5,211 nt of DNA. It comes from Nocardioidaceae bacterium (GTDB lineage: Bacteria > Actinomycetota > Actinomycetes > Propionibacteriales > Nocardioidaceae). The stretch is taken from positions 1 through 5,211 of the forward strand of contig JACCZJ010000283.1 of NCBI GenBank assembly GCA_013696065.1, in the 5' to 3' direction. The translations under genes were made by a program, and so were the position numbers. The notes beneath the pieces are model-generated. The model was not told the origin of the DNA and searched no databases. It saw nothing but the letters and a program-made list of their open reading frames with translations. This document shows positions 1 to 5,211 of the stretch, piece by piece. The first letter of the stretch is position 1, and each line of letters starts with the position of its first letter.

Positions 1-894
1 GTTCTGAACGCCATGACCGGGTCGATCGGCCTCGCCCCCACACTCGCAGCGCTGAAGTCGGGCCGGACGCTCGCACTCGCCAACAAGGAGTCGCTGGTCG
101 CGGGAGGGCCTCTGGTCAAGGACGCGATGCAACGGCCGGACCAGATCGTGCCGGTCGACTCCGAGCACTCGGCGTTGGCGCAGTGCTTGCGAGGAGGTCG
201 CGCAGACGAGGTACGACGTCTGATTATCACCGCGAGTGGCGGTCCCTTCAGGGGGCGCAGCCGCGACGAGCTCCGCGGCGTGACGGCGGCGGAAGCCCTC
301 GCCCACCCGACATGGAGCATGGGCCCCGTCGTGACCACGAATTCCTCCACCCTCGTCAACAAGGGTCTGGAGGTCATCGAGGCCCACCTGCTCTTCGGCA
401 TCGACTTCGACCGCATCGAGGTGGTCGTGCACCCCCAGTCCATCGTGCACTCGCTGGTGGAGTTCCACGACGGGTCCACCCTGGCCCAGGCGTCCCCGCC
501 CGACATGCGGCTGCCGATCAGCCTCGGGCTCAGCTGGCCCGGTCGAGTTCCCGACGCAGCGTCGCCGGTCGACTGGTCTCAGGCGCAGGCGTGGCAGTTC
601 GAACCGGTCGACCACGAGGCGTTTCCGGGCCTGCAGCTGGCCTTTGAGGCGGGCCGCACGGGCGGGTTCGCACCCGCGATCTACAACGCCGCCAACGAGA
701 TCTGCGTCGAGGCGTTCCTGGCCGGCCGGTTGGCCTACCTCGACGTCGTCGACACGGTTGCTGCTGTCTTGGCGCGAAACGACGTACCCTCGATGTCAGG
801 CGAACCCACGGTCGACGACGTGATCGCTGCTGACCAATGGGCGCGTGACCGCGCGACTCACCTCGTCTCGCAATCCGCAGGAGCGACGCACTGA
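1..894 (+). CDS. dxr: 1-deoxy-D-xylulose-5-phosphate reductoisomerase (DXR/IspC), 5'-truncated by the window edge
   Basis: Cytosolic enzyme that converts 1-deoxy-D-xylulose 5-phosphate to 2-C-methyl-D-erythritol 4-phosphate with NADPH and a divalent metal, the committed step of the MEP isoprenoid pathway. The frame is open from base 1 (VLNAMTGSIGL), so the ATG at 13 is internal. Roughly the first 95-100 residues (NADPH-binding Rossmann part) lie outside, judged from the usual length of about 390-400. In the visible 297 residues (numbered from base 1), LANKESLVAGG is near 26-36. PVDSEHSA (51-58) carries the probable metal ligands D53 and E55. TASGGPF (78-83) is followed by the flexible loop HPTWSMG (102-108, with H102) and by NSSTLVNKGLE (114-124), whose S115, N120, K121 and E124 match in spacing the substrate and metal residues of E. 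coli Dxr. HPQSIVHS and the C-terminal PAIYNAANEICVEAF follow. All visible catalytic motifs are intact. It overlaps the next gene by one base, which implies coupled translation. Confidence 0.97.
   Translation, partial: VLNAMTGSIGLAPTLAALKSGRTLALANKESLVAGGPLVKDAMQRPDQIVPVDSEHSALAQCLRGGRADEVRRLIITASGGPFRGRSRDELRGVTAAEALAHPTWSMGPVVTTNSSTLVNKGLEVIEAHLLFGIDFDRIEVVVHPQSIVHSLVEFHDGSTLAQASPPDMRLPISLGLSWPGRVPDAASPVDWSQAQAWQFEPVDHEAFPGLQLAFEAGRTGGFAPAIYNAANEICVEAFLAGRLAYLDVVDTVAAVLARNDVPSMSGEPTVDDVIAADQWARDRATHLVSQSAGATH
879..883 (+). promoter_or_regulatory. Shine-Dalgarno site for the M50 protease gene
   Basis: AGGAG lies inside the last codons of dxr, 10 bases before the ATG at 894. It supports that start even though the ATG overlaps the dxr stop (TGATG). 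It would allow independent ribosome entry as well as re-initiation after dxr. Confidence 0.75.
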
Positions 895-2213
895 TGACCG
901 CTGTGGTCTACGCCCTCGGGGTCGTGCTGTTCTTCCTCGGTGTGATGGTGTCGATCGCGCTGCACGAGGTGGGACACATGTGGCCCGCGAAGAAGTTCGG
1001 GGTCAAGGTCACCCAGTATTTCGTCGGCTTTGGCAAGACGGTCTGGTCGACCAAGCGAGGCGACACCGAGTACGGCATCAAGATGTTCCCGCTGGGCGGT
1101 TACATCCGCATGGTCGGGATGCTGCCTCCAGCCAAGCGAGACGCCAACGGGCGGATCAAGGGGATCCAGAACGGGTTCTTCGGCAAGCTGATCGCCGACG
1201 CTCGTGCGCTGGAGTACGAAAATGTCACCGCCGCAGATCAGGACCGGCTCTTTTATCGCAAGCCTTGGTGGAAAAAGGTGATCGTGATGGCCGGCGGGCC
1301 CACGGTCAACGTGGTGTTGGCTGTGCTGCTGTTCGGTGCTGTCTTCATGGGTATCGGCATTCCCCAGGCCACGCTCGTCGTGAACGACATCTCCGACTGT
1401 GTCATCCCTGCCAGCGAACCGGTCCGACCCTGCCGTGTCGCCCCAGACCCCAACCCGGACCCGATTGCACCCGCACGAGAAGCGGGTTTCCGTGCTGGCG
1501 ACGAGATCCTGTCGCTCAACGGTGAGGCGATGAGCAGCTGGGACGAGTTCACGCAAGCGATCCGCACGAGTGCGGGTGAGCAGATCGACGTGGTGGTCGA
1601 GCGTGACGGTTCCGAGGTGACGCTGAGCACCACGACTTTGGTGGCTCAGCGCCCGAGCCTTGAAGACCCCGGCGAGTTCGTCGACGTGGGGTTCTTAGGA
1701 GTCGTTCCCGAAGAGGTTCGCGAGCGACAGGGGGTCGGCTACGTCGCCTCGACGATGTGGGGGCTAACAAAGGCCACCGGTGAGGCGATGCTGCACCTTC
1801 CCGAGCGCATGGTCGGCGTTGCCAAGGCCGCGGTCGGACTCCAAGAGCGCGACGAGCGCAGCCCGATGAGTGTCGTTGGCGCAAGCCGCGTCGCCGGTGA
1901 GGTGGCGTCGAACGACGACATCACGTTGACCAACCGCTGGTTCCTGCTGCTGTCTCTCCTCGGCGGGGTCAACCTCTTCGTCGCCCTCTTCAACTTCATC
2001 CCCCTGTTGCCTCTCGATGGCGGGCATATCGCGGGCGCGCTCTACGAGGCGGTACGCCGCGGATGGGCTCGACTCTTCCGGCGCCCTGATCCGGGGTATG
2101 CCGACGTGGCACAACTCTTGCCGATCGCCTATGCCATGGCCGCTGTGCTGATCGTGATGGGGGTCATCCTCATCTGGGCCGACATATTCAACCCGATCCG
2201 GTTGACTGGATGA
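894..2213 (+). CDS. rseP: Site-2 intramembrane zinc metalloprotease, RseP/Rip1 type (peptidase M50)
   Basis: Polytopic membrane protease that in known homologues (E. coli RseP, M. tuberculosis Rip1) cuts membrane-spanning anti-sigma factors after a first cleavage, releasing sigma factors for envelope stress. The 439-residue product has the zinc motif HEVGH at 24-28 (catalytic E25) at the end of the first hydrophobic segment (about 3-23). A second segment follows at about 129-152, with GGP at 134-136. One PDZ domain spans about 190-250 (EAGFRAGDEI at 196-205). A third segment at about 349-373 runs into NFIPLLPLDGGH (367-378), where D375 is the expected third zinc ligand. A last segment is at about 411-432. 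All catalytic parts are present. The stretch between the first segment and the PDZ domain is long and includes a loop at about 80-125, making the protein somewhat longer than Rip1 (about 400). The start at 894 is fixed by AGGAG ten bases upstream and by the overlap with the dxr stop. Substrates cannot be inferred here because no anti-sigma gene is in view. Confidence 0.95.
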   Translation: MTAVVYALGVVLFFLGVMVSIALHEVGHMWPAKKFGVKVTQYFVGFGKTVWSTKRGDTEYGIKMFPLGGYIRMVGMLPPAKRDANGRIKGIQNGFFGKLIADARALEYENVTAADQDRLFYRKPWWKKVIVMAGGPTVNVVLAVLLFGAVFMGIGIPQATLVVNDISDCVIPASEPVRPCRVAPDPNPDPIAPAREAGFRAGDEILSLNGEAMSSWDEFTQAIRTSAGEQIDVVVERDGSEVTLSTTTLVAQRPSLEDPGEFVDVGFLGVVPEEVRERQGVGYVASTMWGLTKATGEAMLHLPERMVGVAKAAVGLQERDERSPMSVVGASRVAGEVASNDDITLTNRWFLLLSLLGGVNLFVALFNFIPLLPLDGGHIAGALYEAVRRGWARLFRRPDPGYADVAQLLPIAYAMAAVLIVMGVILIWADIFNPIRLTG

Positions 2214-2256
2214 GGTTCGTACGCCGAACAGGCTCGCCGCTCTTGACCGCCGTACC

Positions 2257-2264
2257 GAGGGGAG
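2257..2264 (+). promoter_or_regulatory. Shine-Dalgarno site for ispG
   Basis: GAGGGGAG ends four bases before the ATG at 2269, and its GAGG core is eight bases away. It selects this ATG over the in-frame ATG seven codons later (2290). The 55-base gap after the protease gene shows no clear promoter, which suggests readthrough from upstream. Confidence 0.7.
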
Positions 2265-2268
2265 CCTC

Positions 2269-3444
2269 ATGACCGCCATCGATTTGGGCATGCCTGCTGC
2301 GCCGCCTGCGGTGCTGGCCCCGCGTCGCCGCACCCGACAGATCAAGGTGGGAAAGGTGATGGTCGGGGGAGACGCACCTGTGTCGGTGCAGTCGATGACG
2401 ACCACGCTCACGTCAGACATCAACTCGACACTCCAGCAGATCGCTGAGCTGACGGCGTCGGGTTGCGACATCGTGCGGATAGCCTGTCCGAGCCAGGACG
2501 ACGCCGACGCCTTGCCCGTGATCGCTTCCAAGTCGCAGATCCCAGTGATCGCCGACATCCACTTCCAGCCAAAGTACGTCTTTGCGGCCATCGACGCAGG
2601 GTGTGCCGCGGTGCGGGTGAATCCAGGCAACATCCGCAAGTTCGACGACCAGGTCGAGGAGATCGCCAAGGCCGCCAAGGACCGTGGCACGTCGATCCGG
2701 ATCGGAGTCAATGCCGGTTCTCTCGACCCTCGACTGTTCGAAAAGTATGGCAAGGCGACGCCTGAGGCGTTGGTCGAGTCAGCAGTGTGGGAGGCGTCGC
2801 TGTTCGAGGATCACGACTTCCACGAGTTCAAGATTTCGGTCAAGCACAACGACCCGGTGGTCATGGTCAAGGCCTACGAGATGCTGTCCGAGCGGGGCGA
2901 CTGGCCTCTGCACCTGGGAGTTACGGAGGCGGGCCCGGCCTTCCAGGGCACGATCAAGTCGGCGGTGGCGTTCGGGGCGTTGCTCTCTCGGGGGATCGGG
3001 GACACGATCCGGGTTTCGCTCTCGGCTCCTCCCGTCGAGGAGGTCAAAGTGGGCCTCCAGATTCTCGAGTCTCTGAACCTGCGGCCTCGGCGGCTCGAGA
3101 TCGTGTCCTGCCCGTCCTGCGGTCGTGCCCAGGTCGACGTCTACAAGCTCGCGGACGAGGTGACGGCGGGACTCGAAGGCATGGAGGTGCCGTTGCGCGT
3201 CGCGGTGATGGGCTGTGTCGTCAACGGTCCGGGCGAGGCCCGGGAGGCCGACCTGGGGGTGGCTTCGGGCAACGGCAAGGGGCAAATCTTCGTCAAGGGC
3301 GAGGTGATCAAGACCGTGCCCGAGTCGATGATTGTCGAGACGCTCATCGAAGAGGCCATGCGACTTGCAGACGAGATGGGTGAGCCGGTCGACGACTTAG
3401 GTATGTCGCGAGCAGGTGGCGCGCCTACCGTGACGGTCTCGTAG
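2269..3444 (+). CDS. ispG: 4-hydroxy-3-methylbut-2-en-1-yl diphosphate synthase (IspG/GcpE)
   Basis: Cytosolic [4Fe-4S] enzyme that reductively opens 2-C-methyl-D-erythritol 2,4-cyclodiphosphate to HMBPP, the penultimate MEP-pathway step. The electron donor is a flavodoxin or ferredoxin, not identifiable here. The product has 391 residues, normal for the short bacterial form. The N-terminal TIM-barrel part (about 25-265) shows PVSVQSMTTT, GCDIVRIACP, PVIADIHF, AVRVNPGNI and LHLGVTEAG. The C-terminal cluster domain holds C281 and C284 (CPSCGRAQVD), C316 (MGCVVNGPGE) and E323. The spacings 3, 32 and 7 are identical to those of the E. coli cluster ligands C270, C273, C305 and E312, so the protein should be active. 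The ATG at 2269 has a strong ribosome site. The last 15 or so residues, after the LGM around 377-379, are a low-complexity tail. Its position after dxr and the M50 protease is the usual actinobacterial arrangement. Confidence 0.97.
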   Translation: MTAIDLGMPAAPPAVLAPRRRTRQIKVGKVMVGGDAPVSVQSMTTTLTSDINSTLQQIAELTASGCDIVRIACPSQDDADALPVIASKSQIPVIADIHFQPKYVFAAIDAGCAAVRVNPGNIRKFDDQVEEIAKAAKDRGTSIRIGVNAGSLDPRLFEKYGKATPEALVESAVWEASLFEDHDFHEFKISVKHNDPVVMVKAYEMLSERGDWPLHLGVTEAGPAFQGTIKSAVAFGALLSRGIGDTIRVSLSAPPVEEVKVGLQILESLNLRPRRLEIVSCPSCGRAQVDVYKLADEVTAGLEGMEVPLRVAVMGCVVNGPGEAREADLGVASGNGKGQIFVKGEVIKTVPESMIVETLIEEAMRLADEMGEPVDDLGMSRAGGAPTVTVS

Positions 3445-3451
3445 CCACTGG

Positions 3452-3499
3452 GCTGCCCGCACTTTCGTGCATGTGAACGATTCTTCGGCCCTGGACGGC
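3452..3499. repeat. Intergenic repeat, copy 1 (degenerate palindromic core)
   Basis: This 48-base block begins eight bases after the ispG stop and matches a second block exactly 51 bases downstream at 35 of 48 positions. The best-conserved part is ACTTTCGTGCA (3461-3471) followed by ACGATT (3477-3482). The core is an imperfect inverted repeat, TCGTGCA (3465-3471) against TGAACGA (3474-3480), with one mismatch and a two-base centre TG. The block is not coding in a sensible frame. It could be an interspersed intergenic repeat or a pair of operator-like sites, and the function is unknown. Confidence 0.6.
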
Positions 3500-3502
3500 T
3501 TG

Positions 3503-3550
3503 GCTGGCCGTACTTTCGTGCACATGCACGATTTTGTCGCCTTGCGTGGC
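3503..3550. repeat. Intergenic repeat, copy 2 (perfect palindromic core)
   Basis: Second copy of the 48-base block. Its core is a perfect inverted repeat, TCGTGCA (3516-3522) and TGCACGA (3525-3531), around a CA centre, where copy 1 has TG. The left flank (GCTGGCCGTACTT) matches copy 1 at all but two positions, and the right flank has diverged more. It ends close to where similarity to the broken VOC gene begins. Confidence 0.6.
3516..3535 (+). terminator. Possible weak intrinsic terminator after ispG (within repeat copy 2)
   Basis: The perfect inverted repeat can fold as a six-base stem with a four-base loop and is followed at once by TTTT (3532-3535). It lies about 70 bases past the ispG stop, a sensible place to end the cluster transcript. 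The stem is short, the T-run has only four bases, and the same palindrome could equally be a protein-binding site, so this is a tentative call. Confidence 0.3.
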
Positions 3551-3573
3551 AGAACAACTCCCTTCCGGCCCAG

Positions 3574-3751
3574 CCGCCCGTACATCTGACGTTTGAGACC
3601 ACGGAGCCTGTGGACGAGATCGCCGGGCGCCTGCAACGTCGCGGCTTCGACGCCGAGTTATCCCGCGAGGACTTCGGCCCGAGGGCTTACCGTCACCGAC
3701 CCCGACGGCCGAGAGTGCCACATTCATGAACCGTCCGACCGGATGAGGTAA
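3574..3751 (+). pseudogene. Remnant of a glyoxalase/VOC-superfamily gene, C-terminal half only, with a +1 frameshift
   Basis: From about 3574 the first frame reads PPVHLTFETTEPVDEIAG and then RLQRRGFDAELSREDFG (up to 3678). It then runs into nonsense ending at a stop near 3730. Dropping one C from the CCC run at 3678-3680 continues the protein in another frame as RGLTVTDPDGRECHIHE and PSDRMR, ending at TAA 3749-3751. The joined peptide (about 58 residues) has the pattern of the second beta-alpha-beta-beta-beta module of a VOC fold: a strand, a helix with RL..RG, then TVTDPDGR and a strand with HIHE, whose glutamate is at a typical metal-ligand place. VOC proteins of this type are about 115-130 residues, so the first half is missing. 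No start codon or ribosome site fits, and upstream is the intergenic repeat. I infer a dead gene truncated at its 5' side. A sequencing error could explain the frameshift but not the missing half. Confidence 0.6.
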
Positions 3752-3881
3752 CGACCAGCGGCGAGTTGTGGTCGCGGTTGGGTGGGGGCTGACCGCCTCG
3801 CGCCGAAGCAAAAGCAACGTTCGCCAGCCGCAGCCGAGTCGACTTGGCACGGGACACTGTTGATTAGCGAACTTTGCTGAC
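3752..3881. other. Intergenic stretch before the dehydrogenase, no gene seen
   Basis: These 130 bases complete the 437-base gene-free interval between ispG and the dehydrogenase. Neither strand gives a recognisable protein. TTGGCA at 3844-3849 resembles a -35 element, but no acceptable -10 hexamer lies 16-19 bases beyond it. The promoter of the next gene must presumably lie here or slightly upstream, but I cannot place it. Confidence 0.4.
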
Positions 3882-5150
3882 ATGCTGCCGCGCGAAGGGT
3901 TTACTCAAGATGTGAACCTGTTGACTTTTTCCAGTCGCCTTCGCAATCCGGTTGTCCCGGTCATCACCACGATGGTCATCGTCGCCAGCGCGTGGCATCT
4001 GAGCGATGGTGCGGTTGCCAATCCGAATCCGTCGTCGAAGCAGGCGATGACAGCTCGAACGTTGAGCCAACCGCCCAGCGGGGCGGCGCTCGAATCGCTG
4101 CCAGGGCTTAGGACGCGCGTGGCAATGAGGGGACTCGACATTCCGTGGGATGTCGCTGTCTTACCCAAGGGCAGCTGGCTGGTCACTGAACGAGATCGCC
4201 TGCGTATCACGATCCGGCGGCCGAACGGTAGCCGGGAAATACTCGCGGACACCCCGCCGCATTTCTGGGCATCGGGCGAGACCGGGATGATGTCAATCGC
4301 GGCAGACCCCAACGTCCAGCGCAACAGCCGCTTCTACACATGCAGCGGCTACGTCGCCAACGGGACGCCGGAGGTGCGAGTCATCGCCTGGGAACTCAAC
4401 CGGTCCAGAAGTAACGCCACTCCGGTCGAGCCTCTCGTGAGGGGAATTGACATCAACAGCGGCAGGCATGGCGGGTGCCGCATCCGCTTTGACCCGCGAG
4501 GTTCCATGTACGTCGGCACGGGTGACGCCACGGTTGGTACGAACCCGCAGAATCGAGGCAGCCTGAATGGCAAAGTGCTCAGGCTCAATCGTTTCAATGG
4601 CAAGCCTTGGCCGACGAACCCCTGGCGACGCGCCGCCGATCGTGACCGCCGTTACGTCTACACCTACGGGCACCGCAACGTGCAAGGACTCGCCTTCCGG
4701 CCGGGCGACCGCATGTGGTCCGTGGAGCACGGGCCTGCCAGGGATGATGAAGTTAACCGCCTCCTCGCTGGCGGAAACTACGGCTGGAATCCCGTGCCCG
4801 GCTACAACGAGTCCGTGCCGATGACCGACTTTTCTCTGCCCGGCCGCCAGCGTGGCGCTCGGTGGCGTTCGGGTTCCCCGACCATCGCGACCTCGGGTGC
4901 CACCTGGGTGCGTGGCAAGCAATGGGGCGGCTACCGCGGCACGTTGGCGGTCTGTGCGTTGGGAGCGGAGAAGCTGGTGTTCATGCGCTTCGATGCTGAC
5001 AACAAGCTTGTCTGGACCAGGACTCCGGTCGAGCTCGACGGTGACTTCGGGCGACTGCGGTCAGTCGTGCAGACCGCCGGCGGCGCGCTGCTCATCACCA
5101 CCGCCAACGGGGGCGGCTCCGACAAGATCGTCCGCGTCACCCCCCGCTGA
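3882..5150 (+). CDS. Exported PQQ-dependent sugar (glucose/sorbosone) dehydrogenase family protein
   Basis: Predicted secreted six-bladed beta-propeller of the soluble PQQ glucose/sorbosone dehydrogenase (GSDH) family, which oxidises sugars or related alcohols outside the cytoplasm using PQQ and calcium. The substrate cannot be read from sequence. In the 422-residue frame a signal peptide is visible: R20/R21, a hydrophobic stretch (about 24-40) and a likely cleavage after AVA (44-46). The propeller starts near GLDIPWDVAVLP (84-95). Family motifs are GRHGG (194-198) with H196 at the position of the catalytic base, then GSMYVGTGDA, LNGKVLRL (228-235), YGHRNVQGLAF (262-272) with R265, EHGPARDDEVN (282-292), GGNYGWNP (297-304), GRLRSVV (390-396) and a closing IVRVTP. 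Three cysteines (154, 199, 358) are in the mature part. The start is uncertain. ATG 3882 has no ribosome site, whereas the in-frame GTG at 3912 has GAAGG at 3894-3898, rather far upstream, and gives a cleaner 36-residue signal peptide. No PQQ biosynthesis genes are in view. The 3' end is duplicated in tandem. Confidence 0.88.
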   Translation: MLPREGFTQDVNLLTFSSRLRNPVVPVITTMVIVASAWHLSDGAVANPNPSSKQAMTARTLSQPPSGAALESLPGLRTRVAMRGLDIPWDVAVLPKGSWLVTERDRLRITIRRPNGSREILADTPPHFWASGETGMMSIAADPNVQRNSRFYTCSGYVANGTPEVRVIAWELNRSRSNATPVEPLVRGIDINSGRHGGCRIRFDPRGSMYVGTGDATVGTNPQNRGSLNGKVLRLNRFNGKPWPTNPWRRAADRDRRYVYTYGHRNVQGLAFRPGDRMWSVEHGPARDDEVNRLLAGGNYGWNPVPGYNESVPMTDFSLPGRQRGARWRSGSPTIATSGATWVRGKQWGGYRGTLAVCALGAEKLVFMRFDADNKLVWTRTPVELDGDFGRLRSVVQTAGGALLITTANGGGSDKIVRVTPR

Positions 5151-5211
5151 CAAGACCGTGCGCGTCACCCCCCGCTGACGAGGTCGTGCGCGTCACCCCC
5201 CGCTGACGAGG
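5121..5211 (+). repeat. 28-base tandem repeat made from the dehydrogenase 3' end, running off the window
   Basis: Unit 1 (5121-5148) is the last coding segment of the dehydrogenase. Unit 2 (5149-5176) and unit 3 (5177-5204) follow without spacers, and seven bases of a fourth (5205-5211) reach the window edge. Units 1 and 2 differ at 2 of 28 positions, units 2 and 3 at 3, and units 1 and 3 at 3. The final 16 bases of each unit, from CGCGTCACC to CCCCGCT, are identical. Each unit plus the first two bases of the next encodes D-K/E-x-V-R-V-T-P-R-stop. Because 28 leaves remainder one on division by three, the three stops (5148-5150, 5176-5178, 5204-5206) fall in three different frames. CGTCA and TGACG at 5163-5167/5176-5180 and 5191-5195/5204-5208 can form small hairpins, with no T-run. 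Confidence 0.92.

Noticed and set aside
13..15. ATG as the start of dxr
   Set aside because: The frame is open to base 1 with conserved family residues (VLNAMTGSIG), and the NADPH-binding N-terminal part is missing, so this methionine is internal.
2215..2229. Small inverted repeat GTTCG-TACGC-CGAAC after the protease stop, as a terminator
   Set aside because: The stem is only five base pairs with no T-run, and the next gene starts 40 bases later with a good ribosome site.
1764..2753. Long minus-strand open frame of 329 codons
   Set aside because: It lies antisense across the protease 3' end, the gap and ispG. Its translation is low-complexity and matches no family I know, as expected from a shadow frame in G/C-rich DNA.
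3844..3872. Sigma70-like promoter for the dehydrogenase with TTGGCA as -35
   Set aside because: No hexamer resembling TANNNT lies at an acceptable spacing. The nearest A/T-rich bases (TGATTA) are only about 12 bases away.
3425..3883. Minus-strand open frames across the intergenic interval (79 to 153 codons)
   Set aside because: Their translations read through the palindromic repeats and the antisense of the VOC remnant and resemble no protein family. They appear to be chance frames.
4852..5178. Plus-strand open frame of 108 codons ending in the same TVRVTPR tail
   Set aside because: It is the dehydrogenase sequence read in another frame. Its family-like tail comes only from tandem unit 2, and the rest is shadow sequence.
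5121..5211. Possible CRISPR array, because the repeat unit is 28 bases long
   Set aside because: The units are directly adjacent with no spacers, the first is coding, and they differ from each other at several positions.

Overview
The window looks like a piece of a high-GC actinobacterial chromosome. The evidence is the G/C-rich codon third positions, the gene order dxr - M50 site-2 protease - ispG (the order known from Mycobacterium tuberculosis, dxr-rip1-gcpE), and the protein character of all three genes. TTA leucine codons occur in several genes, so TTA is not strongly avoided here. A Propionibacteriales-type organism is plausible, but this is an impression and not a placement.

Layout. 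Positions 1-3444 hold a compact, same-strand housekeeping cluster. It begins with dxr/ispC (5' end outside the window), continues with an RseP/Rip1-type intramembrane protease whose start overlaps the dxr stop by one base, and after a 55-base gap ends with ispG. Dxr and IspG catalyse the second and the penultimate steps of the non-mevalonate (MEP) isoprenoid pathway. The protease between them is a membrane enzyme of envelope-stress signalling and does not belong to that pathway. The overlap and the short gap suggest one transcript.

Positions 3445-3881 hold no intact gene. They contain two copies of an approximately 48-base repeat with a palindromic core, 51 bases apart. Next comes the C-terminal half of a glyoxalase/VOC-like gene broken by a +1 frameshift (about 3574-3751), and then about 130 bases in which I see nothing convincing. 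The stretch looks like a decayed junction between the conserved cluster and accessory DNA.

Positions 3882-5150 encode an exported PQQ-dependent glucose/sorbosone dehydrogenase-type beta-propeller protein. Its last 28 bases are repeated in tandem beyond the stop codon, running off the window end. Because 28 is not a multiple of three, the same C-terminal peptide and stop codon recur in each of the three reading frames in turn. This is the most unusual local structure in the window. I found no evidence of a wholly new multi-gene system.
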